A stretch of 43,808 nucleotides of DNA from assembly GCF_014132355.1 (NCBI RefSeq), contig NZ_BLZO01000012.1:1-43808 (forward strand), given 5' to 3'. Each line of letters begins with the position of its first letter. Within the stretch, counting starts at the first letter, position 1. The notes below the pieces were generated by a model. The model worked only from the letters and a program-made list of their open reading frames with translations. It was not told the DNA's origin and made no database searches. This DNA is from Okeania sp. KiyG1 (GTDB taxonomy: Bacteria > Cyanobacteriota > Cyanobacteriia > Cyanobacteriales > Microcoleaceae). The position numbers and the translations under genes were made by a program. Below, in pieces: positions 30,501-40,294 of the stretch.

Positions 30501-32167
30501 GCTATTGCATCCGGGGTTTTCTCCACCTGCTCTTCAAATAATTGATGGATACATTTGTCAGTTGGGTAATCTGTTATAGTATTGTTCCATTCTATCAGTA
30601 TCTTCTCTTGCTCTGCCTCTGTCATTAATGGCAATTTGCTAATAGGTTCCTCTGGTGTCTCTACTGCTGCCGTGAGCAAGTTTTGGTAATGTGACAGCAT
30701 CCGACTAATTGTTTCGGCCTCAAATAAATCTCTGTTATAAGCACAGAATCCTTTGATTTCTTCTCCTACTGGCCACAAATGTAACTCTAAGTCAAACCTT
30801 ACTGTCATCTCAGCTTCTGCCCCTTCATACCAACCTACCTCTAAGTTAGGTAAGTTGAAGGATGGTTTTAAGATTTCCTCTTGCTGCACCGCAAACATTA
30901 CCTGAAATAAGGGGTTTTGGGATAGAGACCTTTCTGGCTGCAACTCTTCTACCAACTTCTCAAAGGGTATGTCTTGGTGAGAGTATGCTTCTAGAGCTGT
31001 TTGTTTGACTCTATTTAACACTTCTGTAAAACTTGGGAACCCTCCCAAGTCTGTGTGCATGACTAGGGAGTTGACAAAGAAACCTATTAACCCTTCTATT
31101 TCACTGCGGTTGCGGTTGGCTATCGGTGTTCCTACTGCTACACTTTCTTGACCACTGTAACGAGACAGTAATACTTTGAATGCTGCTAGCAAGGTCATAA
31201 ATAGAGTGGTTCCCTGCTTTTGGGTCAGTTGTTTAACTTTTGATGTTAGTGCTGCTGGTATGTTGATCGGTATACCTGCTCCTCGAAAGGTTTCCACTGC
31301 AGGTCGGGGATGGTCTGTGGGTAGTTGGAGTTGGGGTACCTCTTGCAGCTTTTGCTTCCAGTAACTGAGTTGGGTTTCTAGGGTTTCACCTTGTAAGTAG
31401 TTCCTTTGCCACACTGCAAAGTCGGCATATTGTATGGGCAAATCTGGTAATGAGGATGGTTGGTCTTCCAGTTGGGCCGTGTAAATAGCTGATAGTTCTT
31501 TGGGTAATACTGTCAGTGACCAGCCATCGCTGGCTATGTGATGTAATGTGATTTGCAGTATGTGTTCTGTTGTTCCTAGTTGATACAACTGAGTGCGTAT
31601 GGGAGGGTCTACTTCTAGATTAAATGAAAGTTCATTTTCTTGTTGGAGTAGTTGTTGTAGTTTGGTGGTAGCTTCTGATGGTGTTAACTCACTCAGGTCT
31701 TTTAATGGTAGTTGTAGTTCAAAAGAGGGTTTAATTATTTGTACTGGTGTGCCGTTGATTTCACTGAAAGTGGTTCTCAGGGTTTCATGGCGAGCGATGA
31801 TTTGGTTGAGACTTTTTTCTAGGGCTATATAGTCTAGCTTACCTACTAGATGTAGGGTTAATGGCATATTGTAGGCGTTGCTACTCAAAGCCATTTTTTC
31901 TATAAACCATAGCCTTTGTTGTGCATAAGACAAGGGTGGAGGGTTGCCATTTAGCTCAATAGGTTTGATTTGGTTTTGCTGGGAGTCTGTCTTTAAATTA
32001 GCTTGTTGTAAAAAAGTAATAATTTCTTGCTTACGATCGCTTAGTTGAATGCGTAGTTCTGATGTCAATACTCCCTCTGGAGCATTACAACGCAAGCGTT
32101 CATCTTCAACCCATAATTTAACATCTTGACTAGCGAGTTCGTCTAAAAATTTCTCTAATGTTTTCAT
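27509..32167 (-). CDS. NRPS module: TubC-dock-C-A(Val)-nMT-T
   Basis: 1552 residues. N-terminal TubC-type docking domain (1-~55; MKTLEKFLDELASQDVKLWV). C domain with HHIASDGWS near 208, of the L-to-L type. A domain (MYTSGSTGQPKG near 690) with pocket residues D-A-L-W-L-G-G-T-F, a Val-type code. N-methyltransferase inserted in the A domain (VWEIGCGTGM near 1063). T domain with GGHSLMGTQ near 1491. Predicted to add N-methyl-Val. The C-terminal tail LEQVDSDILEQILAEVDQ differs from the acidic -EEIEL/-ERGEL tails upstream and is probably a different docking helix. The ATG overlaps the stop of the upstream NRPS (ATGA), with AGGAAA about eight bases before it, so the two are translationally coupled. 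Its stop TAA overlaps an ATG by one base. Confidence 0.95.
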   Translation of the reverse strand: MKTLEKFLDELASQDVKLWVEDERLRCNAPEGVLTSELRIQLSDRKQEIITFLQQANLKTDSQQNQIKPIELNGNPPPLSYAQQRLWFIEKMALSSNAYNMPLTLHLVGKLDYIALEKSLNQIIARHETLRTTFSEINGTPVQIIKPSFELQLPLKDLSELTPSEATTKLQQLLQQENELSFNLEVDPPIRTQLYQLGTTEHILQITLHHIASDGWSLTVLPKELSAIYTAQLEDQPSSLPDLPIQYADFAVWQRNYLQGETLETQLSYWKQKLQEVPQLQLPTDHPRPAVETFRGAGIPINIPAALTSKVKQLTQKQGTTLFMTLLAAFKVLLSRYSGQESVAVGTPIANRNRSEIEGLIGFFVNSLVMHTDLGGFPSFTEVLNRVKQTALEAYSHQDIPFEKLVEELQPERSLSQNPLFQVMFAVQQEEILKPSFNLPNLEVGWYEGAEAEMTVRFDLELHLWPVGEEIKGFCAYNRDLFEAETISRMLSHYQNLLTAAVETPEEPISKLPLMTEAEQEKILIEWNNTITDYPTDKCIHQLFEEQVEKTPDAIAVVFEQQKLTYSELNSKANQLACYLQKLGVGSESLVGICVERSVEMVVGLLSILKAGGAYVPLDPHYPPSRLNYMVEDAQLSVILTQEKWQHHLPQTTAQVICLESDQAKTESGENLKVSITSEHQAYMMYTSGSTGQPKGVNIRHQGVVRLVKNTNYITLTQEDIFLQLAPISFDAATLEIWGSLLNGGTLVVMPPHKPSLAEIGVAVRENQVTTLWLSAGLFQLMVEEELENLLSLKQLLAGGDVLSVTHVQKVVEKLPGCKLINGYGPTENTTFTCCFQVLADSNLEKSVPIGKPISNTQIYILDSNLETVPIGVPGELHIGGDGLAKGYHNRPELTASKFIPNPFENSKATKLYKTGDLGRYLSDGNIEFLGRIDHQVKVRGYRIETGEIEAVLNSAPQVKETVVVATEDKAGDKRLVAYIVPETQSTTTTNPELSETQVDSWQDIFNQQIYDQLSEVSDPLFNTRGWISNYDNQPIPVEQMRIWAGDIVTQVLAAKPESVWEIGCGTGMLLFQIAPQTKKYLGTDISNVSLEYIKKQIEQEPDKYSHVSLAQKRAEDMADIAENSFDAVLLSSIVQYFPSVEYLLQVIEESIRVVKPGGMIFLGDIRSQPLMKAFHSSVQLYQGTSSLSQQQLKAKIDRKMEQETELLVSPELFVAIKEKHPEITHVQIRLQRGRETNELNKYRYSILLHIEAPAESIIPGTVENGAGMSYEEIETYLREQEPESICFSGLVNSRVANDVELVELLSQPESKDNVQQLRQFLESKQVNSIEPERLYELSSDLGYSLELCWSAQGKGELMDAVFVRSFLAKEGIVLTPLTQKSVVGGNWNNYGNNPLSSQLRKQLIPELREYLESKLPEYMVPSGLMVLSQLPLTPNGKVDRKALPVPDFANSLSTEYVAPQTETQKVLAEIWAEVLGIEQVGIHDNFFDLGGHSLMGTQVVSRVRSTLNLELSVSNLFENPTIAQLAEVLVEQQLEQVDSDILEQILAEVDQ

Positions 32168-35100
32168 AGTTCTATTTCCTCTCGTTTTTCTTGGTTATTA
32201 GAAGTAGTTTGTAGTCGTTTTGCTAGAGATAGGTTATTGTCATCTATAGCTTCAAGGTCACTGCTTAATTGAGCGATAGTAGGGTTTTCAAATAGCTTAC
32301 TTACCGATAACTCCAGATTCAAAGTACTTCGCACCCTAGACACAACCTGAGTTGCTCTCAAAGAATGGCCTCCCAAATCAAAGAAGTTATCATAAACTCC
32401 CACCTTTTCTATTCCCAACACTTCGGCCCAAATCTCTGCTAATTCCTTCTGTGTCTCCGTCTCTGGAGCTACATACTCCGTTGACACACTACTGGCCACA
32501 TCCGGGACAGGTAGTGCTTTACGGTCTACCTTACCATTCGGTGTCAGTGGCAGTTGTGGCAACAGTACAAACCTACCAGGTATCATATATTCCGGCAACT
32601 GCTGTTTCAGATACCGTTTCACTTTATCTATTTGTTCTGCCTCTGATACTTCTGGAGTTTCACTTTCTAGCACTAGATAAGCTACTAAATCTTGATTACC
32701 AGAGTTATCTTCTCTTGCTAATACCACTGTTTCTTTAACTGTGGGATGTTGAGTTAGAGTCGCTTCTATTTCTCCTGTTTCAATACGGTATCCTCGCACT
32801 TTTACCTGATGGTCAATTCTACCCATAAATTCTATATTGCCATCACTTAGATAACGTCCTAAGTCTCCTGTCTTATATAACTTTGTGGCTTTTGAAAACT
32901 CAAAAGGGTTGGGAATAAATTTGGAGGCTGTGAGTTCGGGGCGGTTGTAGTACCCTATTGCTAAACTATCTCCTCCAATATGAAGTTCTCCTGCTACTCC
33001 TATGGGCACTGGTTGCAAATTTTTATCCAAAATATATACTTTGGTATTGGATATTGGTTTACCAATAGGTGGTGAAATAGTGCTTCCTTGACCTGAAACT
33101 ACCAACCCACAGGTAGTTACTACTGTATTCTCTGTCGGACCATAGTTATTAAATACACGGAATGGTAAAGCTGCCGATGGGTACTTTTGTAGCCGATCTC
33201 CTCCTGTGAGTACAGTTCTTAATTCGGTTTCGGCACTCCATTCTAAGGCACACAAATTCTCCAGTAGAGGCGTTGGGACAAAACTCATTGTTATTTTTTC
33301 TGAGATTAGCCAATTTCTCAATGCTTCTGGAGACAGACGAGTTTCTGAGTTTACTAAGTGCAAACTTGCACCTGCACTCAAGTAAGGCCAGATTTCCCAC
33401 ACAGAGGCATCAAAACCTACTCCTGCTATTTGAGACGCTCTATCTGATGGTTTCACTTCAAAAGTACGTTGATGCCAGAACACTAGATTTAATAATCCTT
33501 GATGAGGAATAGTTACTCCTTTTGGCTTGCCTGTCGAACCTGAAGTATAGATCGCGTAAGCTAACTGATTGGCTGTTACCTGATTTTTAGGCGTTTCCTG
33601 ACTCTGTTGAGCAATAATTTCGGAGTCTGTATCCAAACAAATCACAGATGCTTTTGTGTCCGATAGATGATGTTGCCATTTTTGTTGAGTCAGTAGTATA
33701 GATAGTTCTGCATCTTCTATCATGTAATTGAGACGCGATGGGGGATAATTTGGGTCTAATGGCACATAAGCTCCTCCTGCCTTGAGTATGGAGAGTAAAC
33801 CTACTACCATTTCTACTGAACGCTCTACACAGATACCCACTAAGGTTTCTGGTACTACTCCCAATTTTTGCAAATAATGTGCTAGTTGATTAGCTTTACT
33901 ATTTAATTCCGAATAGGTCAGCTTTTGCTCTTCAAATACTACTGCTACTGCATCTGGTGTTTTCTCTACCTGATATTCAAATAATTCATGGATACATTTG
34001 TCAGTAGGGTAATCTGTTTTCGTGTTGTTCCACTCTACCAATATTTGGTCTAGCTCTGCCTTTTTCATTAATGGCAACTTGCTCACAGGTTGCTCTGGAG
34101 TCTCTACTGCTGCTGATAGTAAGTTTTCATAATGTGACACCATGCGACTAATCGTTTGTGGCTCAAACAAGTCTCGGTTATAGACACATAATCCTTTGAT
34201 TTCTTCTCCTTCTAACCACAGATGTAACTCTAAGTCAAACCTCACTGTCATTTGATCTCCCATCCATCGCTCCCAACCTAACTCTACCTCTAAGTTAGGC
34301 AAGCTGAAGGATGGTTTCATTTGTTCACTCTGCTGAACTGCAAATATCACCTGAAATAAGGGGTTTTGCGATAGAGACCGTTCTGGTTGCAACTCTTGTA
34401 CCAATTTCTCAAAGGGTATATCTTGATGAGAGTATGCTTCTAGGGCTGTTTGTTTCACCCTGTTTAATATTTCTGTGAAACTACAGTCCCCTCCTAGGTC
34501 TGTGTACATGACTAGGGAGTTGACAAAGAAACCAATCAATCCTTCTATTTCACTGCGGTTGCGATTGGCTATCGGTGTTCCTACTGCTATAGTTTCTTGA
34601 CCACTGTAACGAGACAGTAATACTTTGAAGGCTGCTAGCAAAGTCATAAACAGGGTGGTTCCCTGCTTTTGGGTCAGTTGTCTAACTTTTGATGTTAGTG
34701 CTGCTGGTATGTTTATGGGTATACCTGCTCCATTAAAAGTTTGAACTGGGGGTCGGGGATGGTCTGTGGGTAGTTGTAGTTGAGATAAATTTTGGAGCTT
34801 TTGCTTCCAATAGCTAAGTTGGGTTTCGAGGGTTTCACCTTGTAAGTAGTTCTTTTGCCATACTGCAAAGTCTGCATATTGTATTGGTAGCTCTGGTAAT
34901 GGGAATGATTGCTCTTCCAGTTGGGCCGTGTAAATAGCTGATAGTTCTTTCGGTAATACTGTGAGTGACCAGCCATCGCTTGCTATGTGATGTAATGTGA
35001 TTTGCAGTATGTGTTCTGTTGTTCTTAGTTGAAATAACCGAGCGCGTATGGGAGGGTCTATTTCCAGATTAAATATTTGTTCATTTTCTTGTTGGAGTAG

Positions 35101-35616
35101 TTGTTGGAGTTTGGTAGTAGCTTCTGATGGTGTTAACTCACTTAGGTCTTTTTTCGTTAGTTCGAGTTCAAAGTGAGGTCGAATTATTTGTACTGGTGTG
35201 CCATCTATTTCACTGAAGGTAGTTCTCAGGGTTTCATGGCGAGCGATGATTTGATTGATACTTTTTTCTAGGGCTACATAGTCTAGTTGCCCTACCAGAT
35301 TTAGGGTTAATGGCATATTGTAGGCGTTGCTACTCAAGGCCATTTTTTCTAGGAACCATAGCCTTTGTTGTGCATAAGATAAGGGTGGAGGGTTGCCATT
35401 TCGCTCAATAGGTTTGATTTGCTCCTCAAAAATATTAGTAGTTTGTTTAATTTGAAGCATAAAGCTTAATATTTCAGCCTTCCGGTCAGCCAACTCACTG
35501 CGTAGTATAGATGTCATCTTTCCTTTTGGGGCACTATATTGTAGGCGGTTTTCCTCCACCCAAAGCTTAACCCCTAAACTACGAAGCTCTGACAATAACT
35601 GCTTAATAGTTTTCAT
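32164..35616 (-). CDS. NRPS module: TubC-dock-C-A(Leu)-T
   Basis: 1150 residues, the minimal C-A-T architecture without methylation. TubC-type docking domain at the N-terminus (MKTIKQLLSELRSLGVKLWV). C domain with HHIASDGWS near 210. A domain (IYTSGSTGKPKG near 694) with pocket D-A-W-F-L-G-N-V-V, identical to the Leu code I recall from microcystin McyB. T domain with GGHSLRATQ near 1083. Predicted to add L-Leu. The tail NNQEKREEIEL is acidic-hydrophobic, as expected for a peptide that binds a TubC domain. Four-base ATGA overlaps with both neighbouring NRPS genes indicate coupled translation. Confidence 0.95.
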   Translation of the reverse strand: MKTIKQLLSELRSLGVKLWVEENRLQYSAPKGKMTSILRSELADRKAEILSFMLQIKQTTNIFEEQIKPIERNGNPPPLSYAQQRLWFLEKMALSSNAYNMPLTLNLVGQLDYVALEKSINQIIARHETLRTTFSEIDGTPVQIIRPHFELELTKKDLSELTPSEATTKLQQLLQQENEQIFNLEIDPPIRARLFQLRTTEHILQITLHHIASDGWSLTVLPKELSAIYTAQLEEQSFPLPELPIQYADFAVWQKNYLQGETLETQLSYWKQKLQNLSQLQLPTDHPRPPVQTFNGAGIPINIPAALTSKVRQLTQKQGTTLFMTLLAAFKVLLSRYSGQETIAVGTPIANRNRSEIEGLIGFFVNSLVMYTDLGGDCSFTEILNRVKQTALEAYSHQDIPFEKLVQELQPERSLSQNPLFQVIFAVQQSEQMKPSFSLPNLEVELGWERWMGDQMTVRFDLELHLWLEGEEIKGLCVYNRDLFEPQTISRMVSHYENLLSAAVETPEQPVSKLPLMKKAELDQILVEWNNTKTDYPTDKCIHELFEYQVEKTPDAVAVVFEEQKLTYSELNSKANQLAHYLQKLGVVPETLVGICVERSVEMVVGLLSILKAGGAYVPLDPNYPPSRLNYMIEDAELSILLTQQKWQHHLSDTKASVICLDTDSEIIAQQSQETPKNQVTANQLAYAIYTSGSTGKPKGVTIPHQGLLNLVFWHQRTFEVKPSDRASQIAGVGFDASVWEIWPYLSAGASLHLVNSETRLSPEALRNWLISEKITMSFVPTPLLENLCALEWSAETELRTVLTGGDRLQKYPSAALPFRVFNNYGPTENTVVTTCGLVVSGQGSTISPPIGKPISNTKVYILDKNLQPVPIGVAGELHIGGDSLAIGYYNRPELTASKFIPNPFEFSKATKLYKTGDLGRYLSDGNIEFMGRIDHQVKVRGYRIETGEIEATLTQHPTVKETVVLAREDNSGNQDLVAYLVLESETPEVSEAEQIDKVKRYLKQQLPEYMIPGRFVLLPQLPLTPNGKVDRKALPVPDVASSVSTEYVAPETETQKELAEIWAEVLGIEKVGVYDNFFDLGGHSLRATQVVSRVRSTLNLELSVSKLFENPTIAQLSSDLEAIDDNNLSLAKRLQTTSNNQEKREEIEL

Positions 35617-38600
35617 AATTCTCCTCTTTCCTCATCTTCTTGTTGTACAGAACTTTCCCCTATACTCTGGAGAACATCTTTTGCTATCATTAATAAGGTG
35701 TCTATTTCCTGAGCCAGACTTGCCACATTTGAATTCTCAAATAGGTTTTGTAGGGATAATTCTAGATTCAAAGTATTTCGCACCCTAGATACAACCTGAG
35801 TTGCCATCAAAGAATGCCCACCCAAATCAAAGAAGTTATCATAAACTCCCACCTTTTCTATTCCCAACACTTCGGCCCAAATCTCTGCTAAGACTTTCTG
35901 TGTCTCTGTTTCAGGAGCTACATACTCCGTTGACACACTACTGGCCACATCCAGGTCAGGCAATACCTTACGGTCTACCTTACCATTCGGTGTCAGTGGC
36001 AGTTGTGACAACACCATCAACCCCGATGGCACCATATACTCTGGCAACCTCGACTCCAGATACTCTCTCAACTGCGGTATCAGTTCCTTTCTCAACTGGG
36101 AGATCAAAGGATTATTCCCATAATGAACCCAGTTTCCTCCTGGCACCGATTTTTGAGTTAGGGGTGTTAGCACTATCCCTTCTTTGGCTAACTCACTGCT
36201 GACAAATACCCCATCCATCAATTGGGGACTTCCCTGTCCTGACCAACACAACTCTAAACTATATCCTAAATCCGAACTCAGTTCATATAAACTTTCTGGG
36301 TCTATAGTTTTGACTCCCTTTGACTCTAACCTCTGCCTCAACTGTTGTACATTCTCTTTTGCTTTTGGCTGTGATAGCAACTCTACTAAATCTACATCCT
36401 TGGCCACTCTCTGATTCACTAAACCACTAAAGCAAATTGATTCTGGTTGCTTTTGTTGCAGATATGCTTTGATATCCTCATAACTCATATCCGCTCCACT
36501 TTCTACAGTCTGTGTGATTACTGATGCTGGCTGTACATTTATATGCAACAGTACGCTATACCTATATTTATTCAGTTCATTGTGTTCTGTTCCCCTCTGT
36601 AAACGGATTTGTACATGAGTTATTTCTGGATGTTTTTCTTTAAGAGCTACAAACAAATCTGGTGACACTAACAACTCTTTATCCTGTTGAATTTGTCTGT
36701 CTATCTTTGCCTTGAGTTGTTCTACTGACAGTGATGGAGTTCCTTGATACAGTTGCACCGAAGAGTGAAATGCTTTCATTAATGGCAAATTCCTGACATC
36801 TCCTAGGATAATCATCCCTCCTGGTTTGACTATCCGAATTGCCTGAGATATTACTTGTAACAAATACTCTACGTTCGGAAAATATTGAATCACCGAGTTT
36901 AAGAGCACCACGTCGAAGCTTTGAGCTGCTATGTCACCTATCTCATTTGCTCTTTTCTGTGCTAGATTAACATGAGCATATTTCTCTGGTTCGGCTAGTA
37001 TTTGTTGTTGGATATACTCTAGTGATATACTGGATATATCTATGCCTAAATAGGCTTGTGTGTGGGGGGCTATTTGAAATAGTAGCAACCCTGTTCCACA
37101 ACCTATTTCACATACTTTTTCCGGTTCATGTGCTAATACTTGAGCTACAATATCTCCTGCCCAGGTTCGCATTTGACTTTCTGGTAAGGATTGGTTGTCA
37201 TAACTGCTACTCCAACCTGAGATGTTGAATAATGGGTCGGTTACTTCACTCTTGTGTTCATCAATTTGTTGGTTAAATAGGTTTTGCCAACTGTTGATTT
37301 GAGTGTCTGATAGTTCTGGATTTGATGTGATGCTGCTTTCAACTTCAGGTACTATATATGCTACTAGACGTTGAGCATCTGAGTTATCTTCTCTTGCTAC
37401 TACTACTGTTTGCTTGACACTGGGATGTTGAGTTAGGGTAGCTTCTATTTCTCCTGTTTCTATTCGGTATCCTCGCACTTTCACTTGGTGGTCGAGGCGT
37501 CCCATAAATTCTATATTCCCATCAACTAGATAACGGCCTAAATCTCCTGTCTTGTATAATTTTGACTTTTGAGTGTTATCAAAGGGATTGGGGATAAACC
37601 TCTGAAGTGTTAAATCCTCTCGCTTGAGATACCCACGAGCTAAACCTATCCCACCTATATAAATTTCACCCGCTACTCCTGTGGGTACTGGTTGTAAATT
37701 TCTGTCTAGAATATAGATTTGAGTATTGCTGATCGGCCTACCTATGGGCGGTATTGAACATTCTGGTGAACATTCGGCCATTGTCGCACATACTGTTGAT
37801 TCTGTTGGTCCGTACGCATTCACAAATTGTCGCCCCTTTGCCCAGTACGATATTAGCTCTGGTGGGCAAGCTTCTCCTGCTACTACTATGGTCTTTAAAT
37901 CAGGTAATTCCTCTTTGGGCATCACTGCTAGAGCTGAAGGAGGAATCGTGATATGGGTGATTTTGTTGTTGTGCAACCACTTATTCATTCCTGCTCCTGG
38001 CATTAAGGTATCTCGGCTGCCCATATACAAACTCGCTCCTGAACCTAAAGCCATGACTATTTCCCAGATGGAGGCATCGAAACTTAATGAGGCGAACTGA
38101 ACCACTCTGCTGTTGGAGTTGACTTCAAATGCTCTACTTTGAACTCTTGTCAGATTACACAGTCCCTTGTGTTCTACTAATACTCCTTTGGGTTTACCTG
38201 TGGAACCTGATGTATAAATTACATAAGCTAAATTTTGGGGACTGACTTCACTCTTGACTTTTTCTGGTGTTTCTGTAGCTATTTTTTCCCAATCTCTATC
38301 TAGAAAAACTACTTGGGCTTGATGTTGGGGGAGTTGAGCTAATATTTGCTGTTGAGTTAGCAACACTGACACTTGGGAGTCAGCGAACATATATTCTAGG
38401 CGTTCTTGGGGATAGTTCGGGTCTAATGGCACATAAGCTCCTCCAGCTTTGAGTATGGAGAGTAAACCTATTACCATTTCTACTGAAGGCTCTACACAGA
38501 TACCAACCAGGGTTTCTGAAACTACTCCCAATTTTTGCAAGTAATGTGCTAGTTGATTTGCTTTAGTATTTAATTGAGAGTAAGTTAAGCTTTGCTCTTC

Positions 38601-40292
38601 AAATACTACTGCTATTGCATCTGGGTTTTTTTCTACCTGCTCTTCAAATAACTGATGGATACATTTGTCTTTTGGGTAATCTGTTGTTGTGTTGTTCCAC
38701 TCTATCAGAATCTTCTCTTGCTCTACCTCTGTCATTAATGGCAATTTGCCAACTGGTAACTCTGGACTCTCTACTGCTGCTGATAGTAAGTTTTCATAAT
38801 GTGACAGCATACGAGTAATTGTTTCCGCCTCAAACAAGTCTCGGTTATAGGCACAAAATCCTTTGATTTCTTCTCCTACTGGCCATAGATGTAACTCTAA
38901 GTCAAACCTCACTGTCATTAAATCTCCCATCCATCGCTCCCAACCTAACTCTACCTCTAAGTTAGGTAAGCTAAAGGATGGTTTCAATATTTCCTCCTGC
39001 TGCACCGCAAATACCACCTGAAACAAGGGGTTTTGGGATAGACTCCGTTCTGGTTGCAACTGTTCTACCAACTTCTCAAAGGGTATGTCTTGGTGAGAGT
39101 ATGCTTCTAGGGCTGTTTGTTTCACCCTGTTTAATATTTCTGTGAAACTACAGTCCCCTCCTAGGTCTGTGTACATGACTAGGGAGTTGACAAAGAAACC
39201 TATTAACCCTTCTATTTCACTGCGGTTGCGGTTGGCTATGGGTGAACCTACTGCTATACTTTCTTGACCACTGTAACGAGACAACAATACTTTGAAGGCT
39301 GCTAGCAAGGTCATAAATAGGGTCGTTCCCTGCTTTTGGGTCAGTTGTTTAACTTTTGATGTTAGTGCTGCTGGTATGTTTATCGGTATGCCTGCTCCTC
39401 GAAAAGTTTCAAAGGCAGGCCGGGGATGGTCTGTGGGTAATTGTAGTTGGGGTACCTCTTGCAGCTTTTGCTTCCAGTAGTTGAGTTGAGTTTCTAGGGT
39501 GTCACCTTGCAAGTAGTTCCTTTGCCAAATTGCAAAGTCGGCATATTGTATGGGCAAATCTGGTAATGGGGATGGTTCATCTTCCAGTTGGGCCGTATAA
39601 ATAGCTGATAGTTCTTTGGGTAGTACTGTCAGTGACCAGCCATCGCTGGCTATGTGATGTAATGTTATTTGCAGTATGTGTTCAGTAGCTCCTAGTTGAA
39701 ATAACCGAGCGCGTATGGGGGGGTCTACTTCCAGATTAAATGTTTGTTCATTTTCTTGTTGTAGTAGTTGTTGTAGTTTGGTGGTAGCTTCTGATGGTGT
39801 TAATCCACTGAGGTCTTTTAATGGTAGTTGTAGTTCAAAAGAGGGTTTAATTATTTGTACTGGTGTGCCGTTGATTTCACTGAAGGTGGTTCTCAGGGTT
39901 TCATGGCGAGCGATGATTTGGTTGAGACTTGTTTGTAAGGTTACATAATCTAGTTGACCTACTAGATCTAGGGTTAATGGCATATTGTAGGCGTTGCTAC
40001 TCAAAGCCATTTTTTCTATAAACCATAGCCTTTGTTGTGCATAAGACAAGGGTGGCAGGTTGCCGTTTCGCTCAGTAGGTTTTATTTGATACGGCTGTGA
40101 GTATACAGATTGTTTGGCACTGTACAAAAAGCTGAGGACTTCTGCTTTACGTTCCCGCAGTTGAGCTAGCAATGTGGGTGTAAGTTTTCCTTCAGGAGCA
40201 CTATAGTGTAGTTGATCTCCTTCAAGCCAAAGTTGAATGTCTTGGTTGCGAAGCTCAAATAAAAACTCTTCTATCATTTGTATTTGTTTCAT
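35613..40292 (-). CDS. NRPS module: TubC-dock-C-A(Phe)-nMT-T
   Basis: 1559 residues. TubC-type docking domain (FLFELRNQDIQLWLEGDQL). C domain with HHIASDGWS near 212. A domain (IYTSGSTGKPKG near 697) with pocket D-A-W-T-V-A-A-V-C, one or two conservative changes from the gramicidin Phe code D-A-W-T-I-A-A-I-C. N-methyltransferase insert (CEIGCGTGLL near 1066). T domain with GGHSLMATQ near 1492. Predicted to add N-methyl-Phe. The tail QEDEERGEL is acidic. The start at 40292 has GGAG ten bases upstream; an ATG 15 bp inside is a weaker alternative. It starts 2 bp after the previous NRPS stop and overlaps the next by 4 bp. Confidence 0.95.
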   Translation of the reverse strand: MKQIQMIEEFLFELRNQDIQLWLEGDQLHYSAPEGKLTPTLLAQLRERKAEVLSFLYSAKQSVYSQPYQIKPTERNGNLPPLSYAQQRLWFIEKMALSSNAYNMPLTLDLVGQLDYVTLQTSLNQIIARHETLRTTFSEINGTPVQIIKPSFELQLPLKDLSGLTPSEATTKLQQLLQQENEQTFNLEVDPPIRARLFQLGATEHILQITLHHIASDGWSLTVLPKELSAIYTAQLEDEPSPLPDLPIQYADFAIWQRNYLQGDTLETQLNYWKQKLQEVPQLQLPTDHPRPAFETFRGAGIPINIPAALTSKVKQLTQKQGTTLFMTLLAAFKVLLSRYSGQESIAVGSPIANRNRSEIEGLIGFFVNSLVMYTDLGGDCSFTEILNRVKQTALEAYSHQDIPFEKLVEQLQPERSLSQNPLFQVVFAVQQEEILKPSFSLPNLEVELGWERWMGDLMTVRFDLELHLWPVGEEIKGFCAYNRDLFEAETITRMLSHYENLLSAAVESPELPVGKLPLMTEVEQEKILIEWNNTTTDYPKDKCIHQLFEEQVEKNPDAIAVVFEEQSLTYSQLNTKANQLAHYLQKLGVVSETLVGICVEPSVEMVIGLLSILKAGGAYVPLDPNYPQERLEYMFADSQVSVLLTQQQILAQLPQHQAQVVFLDRDWEKIATETPEKVKSEVSPQNLAYVIYTSGSTGKPKGVLVEHKGLCNLTRVQSRAFEVNSNSRVVQFASLSFDASIWEIVMALGSGASLYMGSRDTLMPGAGMNKWLHNNKITHITIPPSALAVMPKEELPDLKTIVVAGEACPPELISYWAKGRQFVNAYGPTESTVCATMAECSPECSIPPIGRPISNTQIYILDRNLQPVPTGVAGEIYIGGIGLARGYLKREDLTLQRFIPNPFDNTQKSKLYKTGDLGRYLVDGNIEFMGRLDHQVKVRGYRIETGEIEATLTQHPSVKQTVVVAREDNSDAQRLVAYIVPEVESSITSNPELSDTQINSWQNLFNQQIDEHKSEVTDPLFNISGWSSSYDNQSLPESQMRTWAGDIVAQVLAHEPEKVCEIGCGTGLLLFQIAPHTQAYLGIDISSISLEYIQQQILAEPEKYAHVNLAQKRANEIGDIAAQSFDVVLLNSVIQYFPNVEYLLQVISQAIRIVKPGGMIILGDVRNLPLMKAFHSSVQLYQGTPSLSVEQLKAKIDRQIQQDKELLVSPDLFVALKEKHPEITHVQIRLQRGTEHNELNKYRYSVLLHINVQPASVITQTVESGADMSYEDIKAYLQQKQPESICFSGLVNQRVAKDVDLVELLSQPKAKENVQQLRQRLESKGVKTIDPESLYELSSDLGYSLELCWSGQGSPQLMDGVFVSSELAKEGIVLTPLTQKSVPGGNWVHYGNNPLISQLRKELIPQLREYLESRLPEYMVPSGLMVLSQLPLTPNGKVDRKVLPDLDVASSVSTEYVAPETETQKVLAEIWAEVLGIEKVGVYDNFFDLGGHSLMATQVVSRVRNTLNLELSLQNLFENSNVASLAQEIDTLLMIAKDVLQSIGESSVQQEDEERGEL

Positions 40293-40294
40293 AC

